Of a DNA stretch of 23,747 bases, positions 15,353 to 23,495 are shown piece after piece. The number at the start of each line of letters is the position of its first letter. Position 1 is the stretch's first letter. The stretch is taken from contig DKAR01000111.1 of NCBI GenBank assembly GCA_002450895.1, positions 616 to 24,362 on the forward strand, read 5' to 3'. This stretch comes from Proteobacteria bacterium UBA6921. Its GTDB lineage: Bacteria; Pseudomonadota; Gammaproteobacteria; SG8-11. The notes beneath the pieces are model-generated. The model was given only the letters and a program-made list of their open reading frames with translations. It made no database searches and had not been told where the DNA came from. A program made the position numbers and the translations under genes.

Positions 15353-16960
15353 ATGCCAACAAACAGACGTGAATTGGCCCCTGACTATCGAAAAACTCGC
15401 ACGCTGGCGCGAACGGGCGCTGCGTTTCGAATGCTTATGCTTTCCGATTTTGGACCAAACCGTCCAACTTCCCTGACAAACGATGCCGAATCCGCGCCCG
15501 ACCCATCAGGACATTCTGCAACGTCCAGCACGGAGCTGACCTTCGATGTCCACAATAGATTTTCCTCGTCCGATTCGCGCCTCAGAATTCGCATTCCCGT
15601 CGCGGATTTGAGTGACCTGACTCCAGCTGGAATTGTTGCTCACGTGCCAATACTCCGTGCCGCTGTCGACATACGCCACCTCTCACTTTCGTATCTGGAA
15701 GGCCGTCGCGAGCGCACCACCCCTTTCGCTTTTCCCGCCTTTGAAAGTGAGCACGATCTGCTTGCCCAGATCGTGAACGATATATCACGTCAATCCGCGC
15801 TGAAGGAAAGTGTCGCAAAGCTCACGACCCTTATTGATGCACAGATCAATGATGTGCTACATCACCCCGTATTTCTCAAAGTTGAGTCGGCTTGGCGTGG
15901 CTACCGGTTTCTTTTGGAGCAAACGATCCGCGGTACGATTCAGATCGATACCGTCATTTCTCAACGTGACGATCTCATAAATTCACTTCGTGAGCGCCTG
16001 CTCAATACATCTCCTGAAACGCACGCAGCGCCGAGCCTGGCGGTCGTCGATTTTGATTTCACTCCGGAGGACGAGGACGTGGCGCTTCTACAACATCTCG
16101 CCGAACTCGCTCAGAAGTATCAGGTTCCCGTCATTGCCTCCGCCGCTCAGACTTTTTTTGGGCCAGCGACTTCCCTTGATGTGATCCTGCACACACCCAC
16201 TCGCCATGAGAAGCAGCGACCTTTATCGGCATGGAATATGTTTCGAGCCCAGCCGAGTTCACAGTGGCTGTGCCTTGGATTTAATCAATTTGCTCTTCGC
16301 GAACCGTATACAACGGAAAATTGCAGCAGTTTTCATTTCGCTGAATCACCGGTCCCGGAACATTCCTTGAGCTGGGGAAATCCGGCCTGGGTCGTTGCGG
16401 CCCTGGTTGCACGAAGTGTCAATCAAACCCACTGGCCAACGCAGATCACAGGTATGCAACACGGGCAACTCGCGCGTCTGCCGCTCCGTGCGGCACCCGG
16501 CCAGCAGATTCCCGACTCCCGGATTACCCTTCGATCGATCCTGACGATGCAAACGGCCGAAATCATCCGTGCGGCCGGACTTGCGCCTTTGCTGTGTCAA
16601 TCAAACAGAGACAGTGCTTACCTGCTTCAGGCGCCCACCGTTTATCGGCCACTAAAAAGTGACGTTGTGGGGTATGCCGAGCCATTCTCTTTTCCGCACC
16701 AGCTTTTTATTTCACACGTCACGCATTCGCTTCAACAGAATCAGCGGATCCGGGTCGCAGGACAAAATCAAAAAGTCACGAAATTACGGACGCTGAAATT
16801 CCTGGACACACTTCTTGCCGATACGGGACCAAATCATGCGGCGTCTGTTGAAGTCGCGAGCGACCCGAATTATGACGACCGCCGCGTGCTGCAGCTGGAC
16901 GTACATTCCGGAAGCGACATCCTGGGTGGCGCGACCGTCAGAATGAATGTGCCCCTTTAG
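15353..16960 (+). CDS. Type VI sheath-like protein (TssB/TssC-like fusion)
   Basis: About 535 residues. Residues ~76-118 (RLRIRIPVADLSDLTPAGIV and HVPILRAAVDIR) resemble the C-terminal core of small sheath protein TssB. From ~150 on it matches TssC: DVLHHPVFLKVESAWRGYRF (~167-186), VVDFDFTPEDEDVALLQHLA, REPYTTENCSSFHF and SWGNPAWVVAAL (~342). In type VI secretion, TssB and TssC pair to build the contractile sheath; here both are in one chain, shorter than the two separate proteins together. FRMLMLSDFGPN near the N-terminus resembles the FRILLLGDFSGR opening known from this fused subtype. I chose ATG 15353 because AGAGG lies nine bases upstream; an in-frame GTG at 15224 would add 43 residues of unsheath-like sequence. 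No baseplate, tube, ClpV or membrane-complex gene is in the window. Confidence 0.8.
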   Translation: MPTNRRELAPDYRKTRTLARTGAAFRMLMLSDFGPNRPTSLTNDAESAPDPSGHSATSSTELTFDVHNRFSSSDSRLRIRIPVADLSDLTPAGIVAHVPILRAAVDIRHLSLSYLEGRRERTTPFAFPAFESEHDLLAQIVNDISRQSALKESVAKLTTLIDAQINDVLHHPVFLKVESAWRGYRFLLEQTIRGTIQIDTVISQRDDLINSLRERLLNTSPETHAAPSLAVVDFDFTPEDEDVALLQHLAELAQKYQVPVIASAAQTFFGPATSLDVILHTPTRHEKQRPLSAWNMFRAQPSSQWLCLGFNQFALREPYTTENCSSFHFAESPVPEHSLSWGNPAWVVAALVARSVNQTHWPTQITGMQHGQLARLPLRAAPGQQIPDSRITLRSILTMQTAEIIRAAGLAPLLCQSNRDSAYLLQAPTVYRPLKSDVVGYAEPFSFPHQLFISHVTHSLQQNQRIRVAGQNQKVTKLRTLKFLDTLLADTGPNHAASVEVASDPNYDDRRVLQLDVHSGSDILGGATVRMNVPL

Positions 16961-16993
16961 ATTTAACTGTGTCTTTCGGGGGATACCGAGGAG

Positions 16994-17593
16994 CTAGCTC
17001 CGCTTTCTCTTGCGGAGCAGAAATGCAACGCCAATCAAAATAGCACCGAAAAGCGCCAACCGCTCCGGTTCCATAAAGGGCGCCAGCGAATCCGTACCCA
17101 TGGAAACTTCTTCCAGACTTCCCCCTTTAACCGTGAATGGAGAACTGGGGTCGCTCCCCTTCATATTCGTCATGGCATAGCCATCGACGAATGCGACTGT
17201 CGTATCTGCCAAGTGCTGACTCCCGGACAATGACAGTGCCCCCATTCGTGAGTCATTGTTATCGCACACGCCAAGATAGGGGCAACTTACATCGAGTTCA
17301 GTTCCGCCCGATGTTGAAAAGGCAGTGCGTACGGAAACAGTTTCAGCGTGAGGATCCAAAAACCAGCTCGGGCTACCACCGATCTCGCCTGGCGCCTTAC
17401 TCCCGACGACAGTATCGGATTCACGCTTGACGCGGTGAAATATGAGTGATGCAGATCGTCCGTCATGGGATTCGATCTTCCGATAACCGTTTTCGTGAAA
17501 GCTGACCGCATAAGAGTCGATCGGTGCCGCGAGAATTGGCAAGAACATTCCTGCCGCCACGGCGCCGGTCAGGACGAATGCTAACTTCATCAT
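16994..17593 (-). CDS. PEP-CTERM-like exported protein
   Basis: A 199-residue exported protein with a signal peptide (hydrophobic residues ~4-22, cleavage near LAAP). The body is rich in beta strand and has a Cys pair (SCPYLGVC). The tail MEPERLALFGAILIGVAFLLRKRKRS has the order seen in PEP-CTERM signals: an EP motif, a hydrophobic helix and an Arg/Lys cluster. The first Pro of the usual PEP is Met here. PEP-CTERM proteins are processed by exosortase during exopolysaccharide-linked export; no exosortase gene is in the window. The ATG at 17593 has GAGG nine bases upstream, and a sigma54-type promoter lies at 17641-17656. It is convergent with the sheath-like gene. The function of the body is unknown. 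Confidence 0.82.
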   Translation of the reverse strand: MMKLAFVLTGAVAAGMFLPILAAPIDSYAVSFHENGYRKIESHDGRSASLIFHRVKRESDTVVGSKAPGEIGGSPSWFLDPHAETVSVRTAFSTSGGTELDVSCPYLGVCDNNDSRMGALSLSGSQHLADTTVAFVDGYAMTNMKGSDPSSPFTVKGGSLEEVSMGTDSLAPFMEPERLALFGAILIGVAFLLRKRKRS

Positions 17594-17640
17594 TGACGTG
17601 AACCTCAGCGTTCCAATGCTTTCAAAAGTTCAAGGTTTGA

Positions 17641-17656
17641 GGCAACTTGAGTGCCA
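17641..17656 (-). promoter_or_regulatory. Sigma54 (-24/-12) promoter of the PEP-CTERM gene
   Basis: The minus strand reads TGGCAC-TCAAG-TTGCC. This keeps the invariant GG and GC ten bases apart and matches the consensus TGGCAC-N5-TTGC. Initiation would be near 17630, leaving a leader of about 37 bases. PEP-CTERM genes in several bacteria are known to depend on RpoN with the PrsK/PrsR two-component system, which fits this site. Confidence 0.7.
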
Positions 17657-17674
17657 GTCTCTATCCTGAGACTG
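17655..17674. repeat. Dyad CAGTCTC-N6-GAGACTG overlapping the -24 box
   Basis: A perfect 7+7 inverted repeat lies immediately upstream of the sigma54 promoter, its promoter-proximal arm sharing two bases with the TGGCAC box. It could be bound by a repressor or a local activator. Sigma54 activators usually bind further upstream, so a repressor is as likely. Confidence 0.45.
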
Positions 17675-17825
17675 ACCAATCTGCGCAAGCGCATAATAAT
17701 ACAGCTGCTCCGGAGCCGAACAGTCTCGTTGAGGGGATTTGTATTTGAAATGAAATCAGAAAGTGTAAACGACACCGACAATGAGCACGGAAAGATGTCT
17801 GCTACACCTGAAAAAATAAAAAGTG

Positions 17826-19172
17826 TCAGGAACGCCGACGCTGCGGTACAGATTTTCGGTTGGCGTACGGATTTTTCGACGACTTGAATTCGATGACAAT
17901 CGGCGTGCCACGAATTTTCAGCACGTCGCGAAATCGCGCCGCGAGAAATCGCTTGTAGGAATCCGGAACCGATTCCGTCTGGTTACCATGAATGACGATC
18001 CGCGGCGGGTTTTTTCCACCCTGATGCGCGTAACGCAGTTTGATTCGGCGCCCTTTAACGAGTGGCGGTTGGTGTTCCCGAAGCGCGCGCTCCAGAATTT
18101 CCGTCAATTTAGGCGTTGGAAGCGTGCGGGTTGCGGACCGATATCCTTCCTGGATGGATGCAAAAAGATCGCCGACACCGCTGCCGTGCAGGGCAGAGAT
18201 AAAATGCGTTCGCGCATAATCCAGAAAGGAAAGTTTTCGGTGGATTTCAGAACGAATTCGTTCGCGCTGGTCCGGCGCAAGTCCATCCCATTTGTTCACC
18301 GCGATGACGAGTGCACGTCCGGAACTCAGTAGATGTCCGAGCAGATGTGCATCCTGATTGCTGATTTCCTGTTGAGCATCCAGAACCAGAACAACCACGT
18401 TGGCTCGCTCGATGGCGTCCAGCGTCTTAATGACACTGAATTTTTCAATGGCTTCGGTCACGTGCCCCCGACGCCGAACGCCTGCCGTATCGATGAGCAG
18501 ATAGTCCTGATCATCGCGGCGGAAAGGAATCGAGATACTGTCTCGTGTCGTTCCGGGAGCATCAAACACGATGACGCGCTCCTCACCCAGCATTCGGTTC
18601 ACGAGTGTAGACTTGCCGACATTCGGCCGCCCGATTATTGCAACTCGAATTCCCTTGGTGTCGTCGCTTTCATCAGCTTCTTCCGGGAAATCGCTCAGGA
18701 TCGCATCCATCATCAGGCGAACGCCCTGCCCGTGCGCCGCCGCGATTGACCACGGATTACCTAGCCCCAAAACATGAAATTCAGCACTGGTAGTCTCGGT
18801 GTTCAGTCCCTCGGATTTGTTTACCGCGACAAACACCCGTTTGCCGAGTGGCCGCAACTCCAGAGCAATTTTCTGATCTGCGGGCGTCAGGCCCTGACGC
18901 GCATCGACAACGAAGACAATGACGTCTGACTCCTGCATTGCGGCGCGTGCCTGATCGGCCGTCAGTGCCTCAATGTGTTCTTTTTCAACGGTCAGACCGC
19001 CGGTATCCACAACGATGTAGCGGCGCTCACCGACACGACCGATTCCGTAGTTTCGGTCACGCGTAATGCCAGGCTGGTCCGCTACAATGGCGTCGCGCGT
19101 CTGGGTGAGATAATTAAACAGAGTGGATTTGCCAACGTTCGGTCGGCCGACGATCGCGATGACGGGTTTCAT
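17826..19172 (-). CDS. der: Ribosome assembly GTPase Der (EngA)
   Basis: A 448-residue GTPase with two tandem G domains and a C-terminal KH-like domain, which helps assemble the 50S subunit. The P-loops GRPNVGKST are at residues 9-17 and 181-189, with DTGG (57-60) and DTAG (228-231) as G3 motifs. The second G4 motif is NKWD (293-296). The first reads NKSE (118-121), with Glu for Asp, a substitution I know from other proteobacterial Der proteins and therefore not a sign of damage. Start MKPVIAIVGRP is standard. It is separated from bamB by eight bases and is the last housekeeping gene of the operon. The 232-bp gap downstream holds the PEP-CTERM promoter. Confidence 0.97.
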   Translation of the reverse strand: MKPVIAIVGRPNVGKSTLFNYLTQTRDAIVADQPGITRDRNYGIGRVGERRYIVVDTGGLTVEKEHIEALTADQARAAMQESDVIVFVVDARQGLTPADQKIALELRPLGKRVFVAVNKSEGLNTETTSAEFHVLGLGNPWSIAAAHGQGVRLMMDAILSDFPEEADESDDTKGIRVAIIGRPNVGKSTLVNRMLGEERVIVFDAPGTTRDSISIPFRRDDQDYLLIDTAGVRRRGHVTEAIEKFSVIKTLDAIERANVVVLVLDAQQEISNQDAHLLGHLLSSGRALVIAVNKWDGLAPDQRERIRSEIHRKLSFLDYARTHFISALHGSGVGDLFASIQEGYRSATRTLPTPKLTEILERALREHQPPLVKGRRIKLRYAHQGGKNPPRIVIHGNQTESVPDSYKRFLAARFRDVLKIRGTPIVIEFKSSKNPYANRKSVPQRRRS

Positions 19173-19180
19173 ATAAGAAC

Positions 19181-20401
19181 TTACGAGCCGGCTTGAAATG
19201 CAGCGAGAATTCCGTTTTCGTCACGCACAAAGACCCGTTCGCTATCTCCCCAAGGCGTCGCACGAATCGGCGCCGGGTCGGGAAACGTCGGATAGTCTTC
19301 AGGCAGATACACCGAACCGGACACGGTCGCGCGACTATTGGCATCGCGCATGCTGCTCCGCGCTGCAAATTTTCCGTCGCTCGCGTTCAGCCAGTGGACG
19401 TAACCCTGATAATCACCTAGCGCCAGCAGCGAGCCGACAAGCACCGGCGCGGAAAGCAACCGCCCGCGCAACTGCTCCTGACGCCACAGCGATGCACCCG
19501 TCTTTCGATCGAGCGCCCAGATCTGTCCGTCAGCGGCAGCGAGATACACCCGCGCTGCGTCAAGCGTCATATCAACGTAAGTTGATGTATCTCGAGTCCA
19601 AAGCGTTTGACCGGTTTCCAGCGCGAGTGCCGCCACCTGCCCCTGGTAACCTGCCGCGTAGATCGTTCCATCGAACACCCGCGGCGTCGCGTCAATATCA
19701 ACCAGGCGCTCAATTTCGGAACGACCTTTCGGAACCGCAACTGTTGTTTCCCACAATCGCTTGCCGTTGGAGACATTGAACACGGCTACATGTCCGTTGG
19801 AGAATCCAACGACCACGCGCTCACCCACAATGATGGGTCGACCCGCGCCGCGCAGCGTCAACGCGGGAATATTGTTCGCTGCACTCCAAATTCGCTGACC
19901 AGAGCCGGCATCAAATGCACTGACTTTTCCGTCGCTGGTACAAAGGACAATCTTGCCGCCGGAAATTTGGGGTGCGGAGAGCAGTTCACTGGACAAGGGC
20001 GCACGAAATTTTTCGGATCCATTCGCGACGTCCAATGCAACGATTTCGCCACTTTCGAGACCTACGACGACAAGGCCTTGCCCCGCCCCGGCGCCTGCCG
20101 AGATCGTCTGATCGAGCAGCTTTTCCCACTGAAGCTTTCCACTAGCGGCATCGTATGCAGAAACACGACCCGTCGCTTCCGTAGCGATGACTTTTCCTTC
20201 AAAGACAACAGGTGAAAGCGAAAACCCCCGTCGCTTTGTATCGGGATTTAACTGTGCGCTCCACGCAAGCTTGATCGCTGCGGTCGGTTCGAATTCAACA
20301 AGCGGCGCCGGGCGGCTGTTGATGTTTTCTGTAACGACATCACTGCCGCCACATCCCTGTAACGCAATCAACGCGACCGCAAGCGCGATCCAGGCTTTCA
20401 T
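19181..20401 (-). CDS. bamB: Outer-membrane assembly lipoprotein BamB
   Basis: A 406-residue lipoprotein subunit of the BAM complex, which folds barrels into the outer membrane. Lipobox LQGC puts the acylated Cys at residue 17. The mature protein is an eight-bladed PQQ/WD40-like propeller with repeated phrases such as SAYDAASGKLQWEKLL, VSAFDAGSGQRIWSAA and VAALALETGQTLWTRD. Length is close to the usual ~390. The start overlaps the stop of the upstream yfgM-like gene by four bases (ATGA). The position between yfgM and der is the standard gammaproteobacterial order and supports the assignment. Confidence 0.96.
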   Translation of the reverse strand: MKAWIALAVALIALQGCGGSDVVTENINSRPAPLVEFEPTAAIKLAWSAQLNPDTKRRGFSLSPVVFEGKVIATEATGRVSAYDAASGKLQWEKLLDQTISAGAGAGQGLVVVGLESGEIVALDVANGSEKFRAPLSSELLSAPQISGGKIVLCTSDGKVSAFDAGSGQRIWSAANNIPALTLRGAGRPIIVGERVVVGFSNGHVAVFNVSNGKRLWETTVAVPKGRSEIERLVDIDATPRVFDGTIYAAGYQGQVAALALETGQTLWTRDTSTYVDMTLDAARVYLAAADGQIWALDRKTGASLWRQEQLRGRLLSAPVLVGSLLALGDYQGYVHWLNASDGKFAARSSMRDANSRATVSGSVYLPEDYPTFPDPAPIRATPWGDSERVFVRDENGILAAFQAGS

Positions 20402-21054
20402 TTTGCGATTTCCAATTTCGGAATTTCTCCGCCGACATCTTCAAGCTTCATTTCGAGGCTGCTGCGGTCTGATACCTGCTTTGATGCCCCCAACAACGCA
20501 TCCCGATACGCACTCCGCGCCTCGTCGAGCTTGTTCATGGCGCGATAAATGTCGCCTTCAAGTTCCTTGTAACTCGTTACAAAACCGGGCGGCGGCGCGG
20601 ATCCCAACGTTGCCAGTGCCTGCTGGGACTCACCGGCATCGTACATAAGCCGCGCCAGTCGCAGCCGTGCAACGTGCTTCATCTCCTCCGGCTGCCCGTG
20701 GTCAATGACCCATTGAAGCTGAACGCGAGCCGCCGCGGAATCGTTTTGTTCAACCTTGATCTTGGCGCTGGCCATTGCCGCGAGTGTGGCGTAAGGCGTG
20801 TCGGAGTATTGCCCCAGCAGGCGCGACGCCTGCTCGAGGGCGGAATCCGGTTTCGATGCTTCGAGCGCGATGATCATTCCCTGATACAGCGCGGAAGCGT
20901 TTTCACTCTGGGTATGTCGGTAGTCGACCCAGGCTCGCCCGCCCATGATAATTCCCAGGCCAACAATCCCGGCCGCAATCGTGGATTTTCCATTCTTGGC
21001 CCACCACTGCTTCAGTTCTTCAACCTGTTGCTCTTCGGTCTTGTAGGTATCCAC
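20398..21054 (-). CDS. yfgM: YfgM-like TPR ancillary SecYEG subunit
   Basis: A 218-residue single-span membrane protein. A short cytoplasmic stretch (MDTYKTEEQQVEELKQWW) precedes one helix at about residues 25-41 and a periplasmic TPR domain with repeats near 50-90, 95-125 and 130-190. E. coli YfgM associates with the Sec translocon and PpiD and helps hand over exported proteins. The GTG start is two bases from the hisS stop, and the end overlaps bamB, so the genes are co-translated. The call rests on the family pattern and on the conserved gene order. Confidence 0.93.
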   Translation of the reverse strand: MDTYKTEEQQVEELKQWWAKNGKSTIAAGIVGLGIIMGGRAWVDYRHTQSENASALYQGMIIALEASKPDSALEQASRLLGQYSDTPYATLAAMASAKIKVEQNDSAAARVQLQWVIDHGQPEEMKHVARLRLARLMYDAGESQQALATLGSAPPPGFVTSYKELEGDIYRAMNKLDEARSAYRDALLGASKQVSDRSSLEMKLEDVGGEIPKLEIAK

Positions 21055-21056
21055 AA

Positions 21057-22337
21057 TTAACTCCCGTTAGAAACTGCTTCACGTAACAGCGCAGCCACCT
21101 GCTCAACGGGCTGCTGCTGTTGAGGGCGATCTGCGCGCAGGAATTTTACACCGACCGCCCCTTTCTCCAACTCCTCATCTCCCAAAACCAGCGCGATTTC
21201 CGCACCACTCTTGTCTGCACGCTTGAATTGCGCCTTGAAACTGCCGCCGCCGCAATTCATTAGCAGGCGCAGGCCGGGAATTTGGCCACGTAGCGTCGCG
21301 GCCAGGGATAGTCCCGCACGTTCGGCGGACTCGCCCACCAAAATAAGATAGACGTGCGGCGTATCCTCCAGGGATTGTGACCCCTGCACCTCAAGCAAGG
21401 CGAGCAAGCGCTCCATGCCAAGCGCAAATCCCACCGCGGGTGTCGCCTTGCCACCCAGCTGTTCCACCAGGCCATCATACCGACCGCCGGCGCAGACGGT
21501 CCCTTGGGCACCTAATTGATCGGTAACCCACTCGAATACTGTCTTCGTGTAGTAATCCAGACCGCGCACCAGGCGCTCATTGACAACAAATTCGACGCCA
21601 CACGCCGCCAATAAATTCTTCAAGCGATCAAAGTGAGTTCTGGATTCCTCATCCAGATGCTCAAGCAGACGCGGCGCCCCTTCGATCAGGGACTTCAAGT
21701 CCGGGTTTTTGCTATCGAGAATTCGCAGCGGGTTGGTTAGCAGCCTACGGCGACTGTCCTCATCCAGCTGGGTCTCGTATTGTTTGAAATACTCAACCAG
21801 CTTTTCCCGGTAGGCGTGGCGTGCCGCTACGGTGCCCAACGAATTAATTTGTAGCTGAAGCCCGGTCACACCGAGGGAGCGCCACAACGCCGCAGACATT
21901 GCAATCAGCTCGGCATCGATATCGGGGCCAGTCATTCCATAGGTTTCGACGCCCGCCTGGTGAAACTGCCGATAGCGGCCTTTTTGCGGACGTTCGTGAC
22001 GAAACATTGCACCTAAATACCAGAGGCGCGGCGTTTGATTGTGCAGGAAACCGTGTTCGATTCCGGCACGCACACATCCGGCCGTTCCTTCCGGCCGAAG
22101 TGAAAGGCTCTCCTTGTTGAGGTCCTCAAACGAGTACATTTCTTTTTCAACGATATCGGTAACCTCGCCGATGGATCGCCGAAACAATTCGGTTTTTTCA
22201 ACCAGCGGCAGACGCACTTCCCGGTAGCCGTGACCTTCGAATACGGCGCGCAGGACCCGTTCCACATGCCGCCAGAGCCCTGTTTGCTCCGGCAACAAAT
22301 CATTCATGCCCCTTACAGCCTGGATTTGCTGCGACAC
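21057..22337 (-). CDS. hisS: Histidine-tRNA ligase (HisRS)
   Basis: A 426-residue class II aminoacyl-tRNA synthetase that charges tRNA-His. The N-terminus IQAVRGMNDLLPEQ, motif 2 region FRHERPQKGRYRQFHQAG, histidine-binding RGLDYYTKTVFEW and motif 3 GFALGMERLLAL are all intact, followed by the anticodon-binding domain. A longer frame opens at 22406, but I chose GTG 22337. GGAAGGA (22344-22350) lies six bases upstream, and the resulting protein begins like the family, whereas the extra 23 residues are unrelated and would overlap ispG. The gap to the ispG stop is 19 bp. It is within the ispG-hisS-yfgM-bamB-der operon. Confidence 0.96.
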   Translation of the reverse strand: MSQQIQAVRGMNDLLPEQTGLWRHVERVLRAVFEGHGYREVRLPLVEKTELFRRSIGEVTDIVEKEMYSFEDLNKESLSLRPEGTAGCVRAGIEHGFLHNQTPRLWYLGAMFRHERPQKGRYRQFHQAGVETYGMTGPDIDAELIAMSAALWRSLGVTGLQLQINSLGTVAARHAYREKLVEYFKQYETQLDEDSRRRLLTNPLRILDSKNPDLKSLIEGAPRLLEHLDEESRTHFDRLKNLLAACGVEFVVNERLVRGLDYYTKTVFEWVTDQLGAQGTVCAGGRYDGLVEQLGGKATPAVGFALGMERLLALLEVQGSQSLEDTPHVYLILVGESAERAGLSLAATLRGQIPGLRLLMNCGGGSFKAQFKRADKSGAEIALVLGDEELEKGAVGVKFLRADRPQQQQPVEQVAALLREAVSNGS

Positions 22338-22356
22338 CTGAATTCCTTCCGAAAGA

Positions 22357-23493
22357 TTATTCGTTGACAACCGGCTTGATGGGAATGATGCGGGACGTAT
22401 CCACACCAGCTTCTTTGCGAAGCCGGATTTTTTCGCGAATCATCTTTTCCAGTTCGTCGACCAGCCGCTCATTGTCGACCTTGTGATCCGGCTTGCCGTC
22501 GACATAAAGCAGATTGTTGGGCGTGCCGCCAGTCAGACCGATGTGCGCTTCGCGCGCTTCTCCCGGCCCATTCACCACGCAACCGATGACCGCCACATCA
22601 AGCGGATCCGTGATGTCTTCGAGCCGCGCTTCGAGCGCATTCACCGTCGAGATAACGTCGAAATTCTGCCGGGAACACGACGGGCACGCGATGAGATTGA
22701 TGCCCTTGCTGCGAATATGAAGGCTCTTGAGAATATCAAATCCGACTTTCACTTCTTCCACCGGATCCGCCGCCAGCGAAACCCGTATGGTGTCGCCGAT
22801 ACCGTCGGCCAGAAGCATGCCCAATCCGATCGCCGACTTCACGGCGCCGGATCGAAATGCACCCGCTTCTGTAATGCCAAGATGCAGCGGGTTGTCGATT
22901 TGGCCAGCGATCTCCCGATATGCCGCCACCGCCATAAACACGTCAGAGGCTTTGAGGCTGACCTTAAAATTCAAAAAATTGAGCTTTGTCAGGATTTCCA
23001 CGTGGCGAAGCGCCGACTCTACAAGCGCCGCCGGCGTGGGTTCGCCGTACTTTTTTTGCAGCTCCTTTTCCAAGGACCCTGCATTGACGCCGATACGAAT
23101 CGGAACATTTCGATCTCGTGCCGCTTCGACCACGGCGCGCACCCGGTCTTCACGGCCAATGTTTCCAGGATTGATGCGCAAGCAGTCAACACCCAGCTCG
23201 AGTACACGCAAGGCGATCTTGTAATCGAAATGGATATCGCTGATCAGCGGTATGTCCACCTGCGATCGAATCTGACCAAATGCCTCGGCGGCCTCCATCG
23301 ACGGCACCGAGACGCGAACCATATCTGCACCAGCCTGCTGAATTCGCCGAATCTGACCTACGGTCGCGACTACGTCGGTGGTTTCCGTATTGGTCATGCT
23401 CTGCACGGAAACCGGCGCATCGCCGCCGACCGGTACATTGCCCACCATGATTTGGCGCGATTTGCGCCGGTTGATTTTGTGCACGTATTGCAT
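22357..23493 (-). CDS. ispG: HMB-PP synthase IspG (flavodoxin/ferredoxin-dependent)
   Basis: A 378-residue 4Fe-4S enzyme of the MEP isoprenoid pathway, converting 2-C-methyl-D-erythritol 2,4-cyclodiphosphate to (E)-4-hydroxy-3-methylbut-2-enyl diphosphate. The three cluster cysteines are visible in ACPSCSRQ and GCVVNGPGEA. The TIM-barrel start VQSMTNTETTD, the segment ISDIHFDYKIAL and the phrase CLRINPGNIG are typical. Length matches the short, proteobacterial form without a large insertion. The ATG is two bases after the rodZ stop. The intact cluster motif indicates an active enzyme. Confidence 0.97.
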   Translation of the reverse strand: MQYVHKINRRKSRQIMVGNVPVGGDAPVSVQSMTNTETTDVVATVGQIRRIQQAGADMVRVSVPSMEAAEAFGQIRSQVDIPLISDIHFDYKIALRVLELGVDCLRINPGNIGREDRVRAVVEAARDRNVPIRIGVNAGSLEKELQKKYGEPTPAALVESALRHVEILTKLNFLNFKVSLKASDVFMAVAAYREIAGQIDNPLHLGITEAGAFRSGAVKSAIGLGMLLADGIGDTIRVSLAADPVEEVKVGFDILKSLHIRSKGINLIACPSCSRQNFDVISTVNALEARLEDITDPLDVAVIGCVVNGPGEAREAHIGLTGGTPNNLLYVDGKPDHKVDNERLVDELEKMIREKIRLRKEAGVDTSRIIPIKPVVNE

Positions 23494-23495
23494 AA

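Noticed and set aside
16990..17001. Palindrome GGAGCTAGCTCC as a terminator between convergent genes
   Set aside because: It has no loop and no T-run on either strand and overlaps the stop codon of the PEP-CTERM gene; probably chance.
19607..20215. Plus-strand open frame of 202 codons
   Set aside because: It is antisense to bamB and shows no family similarity; a shadow frame.
22338..22406. Longer hisS start giving a 449-residue protein
   Set aside because: The extra residues do not resemble HisRS, they overlap ispG, and a good ribosome site precedes GTG 22337.
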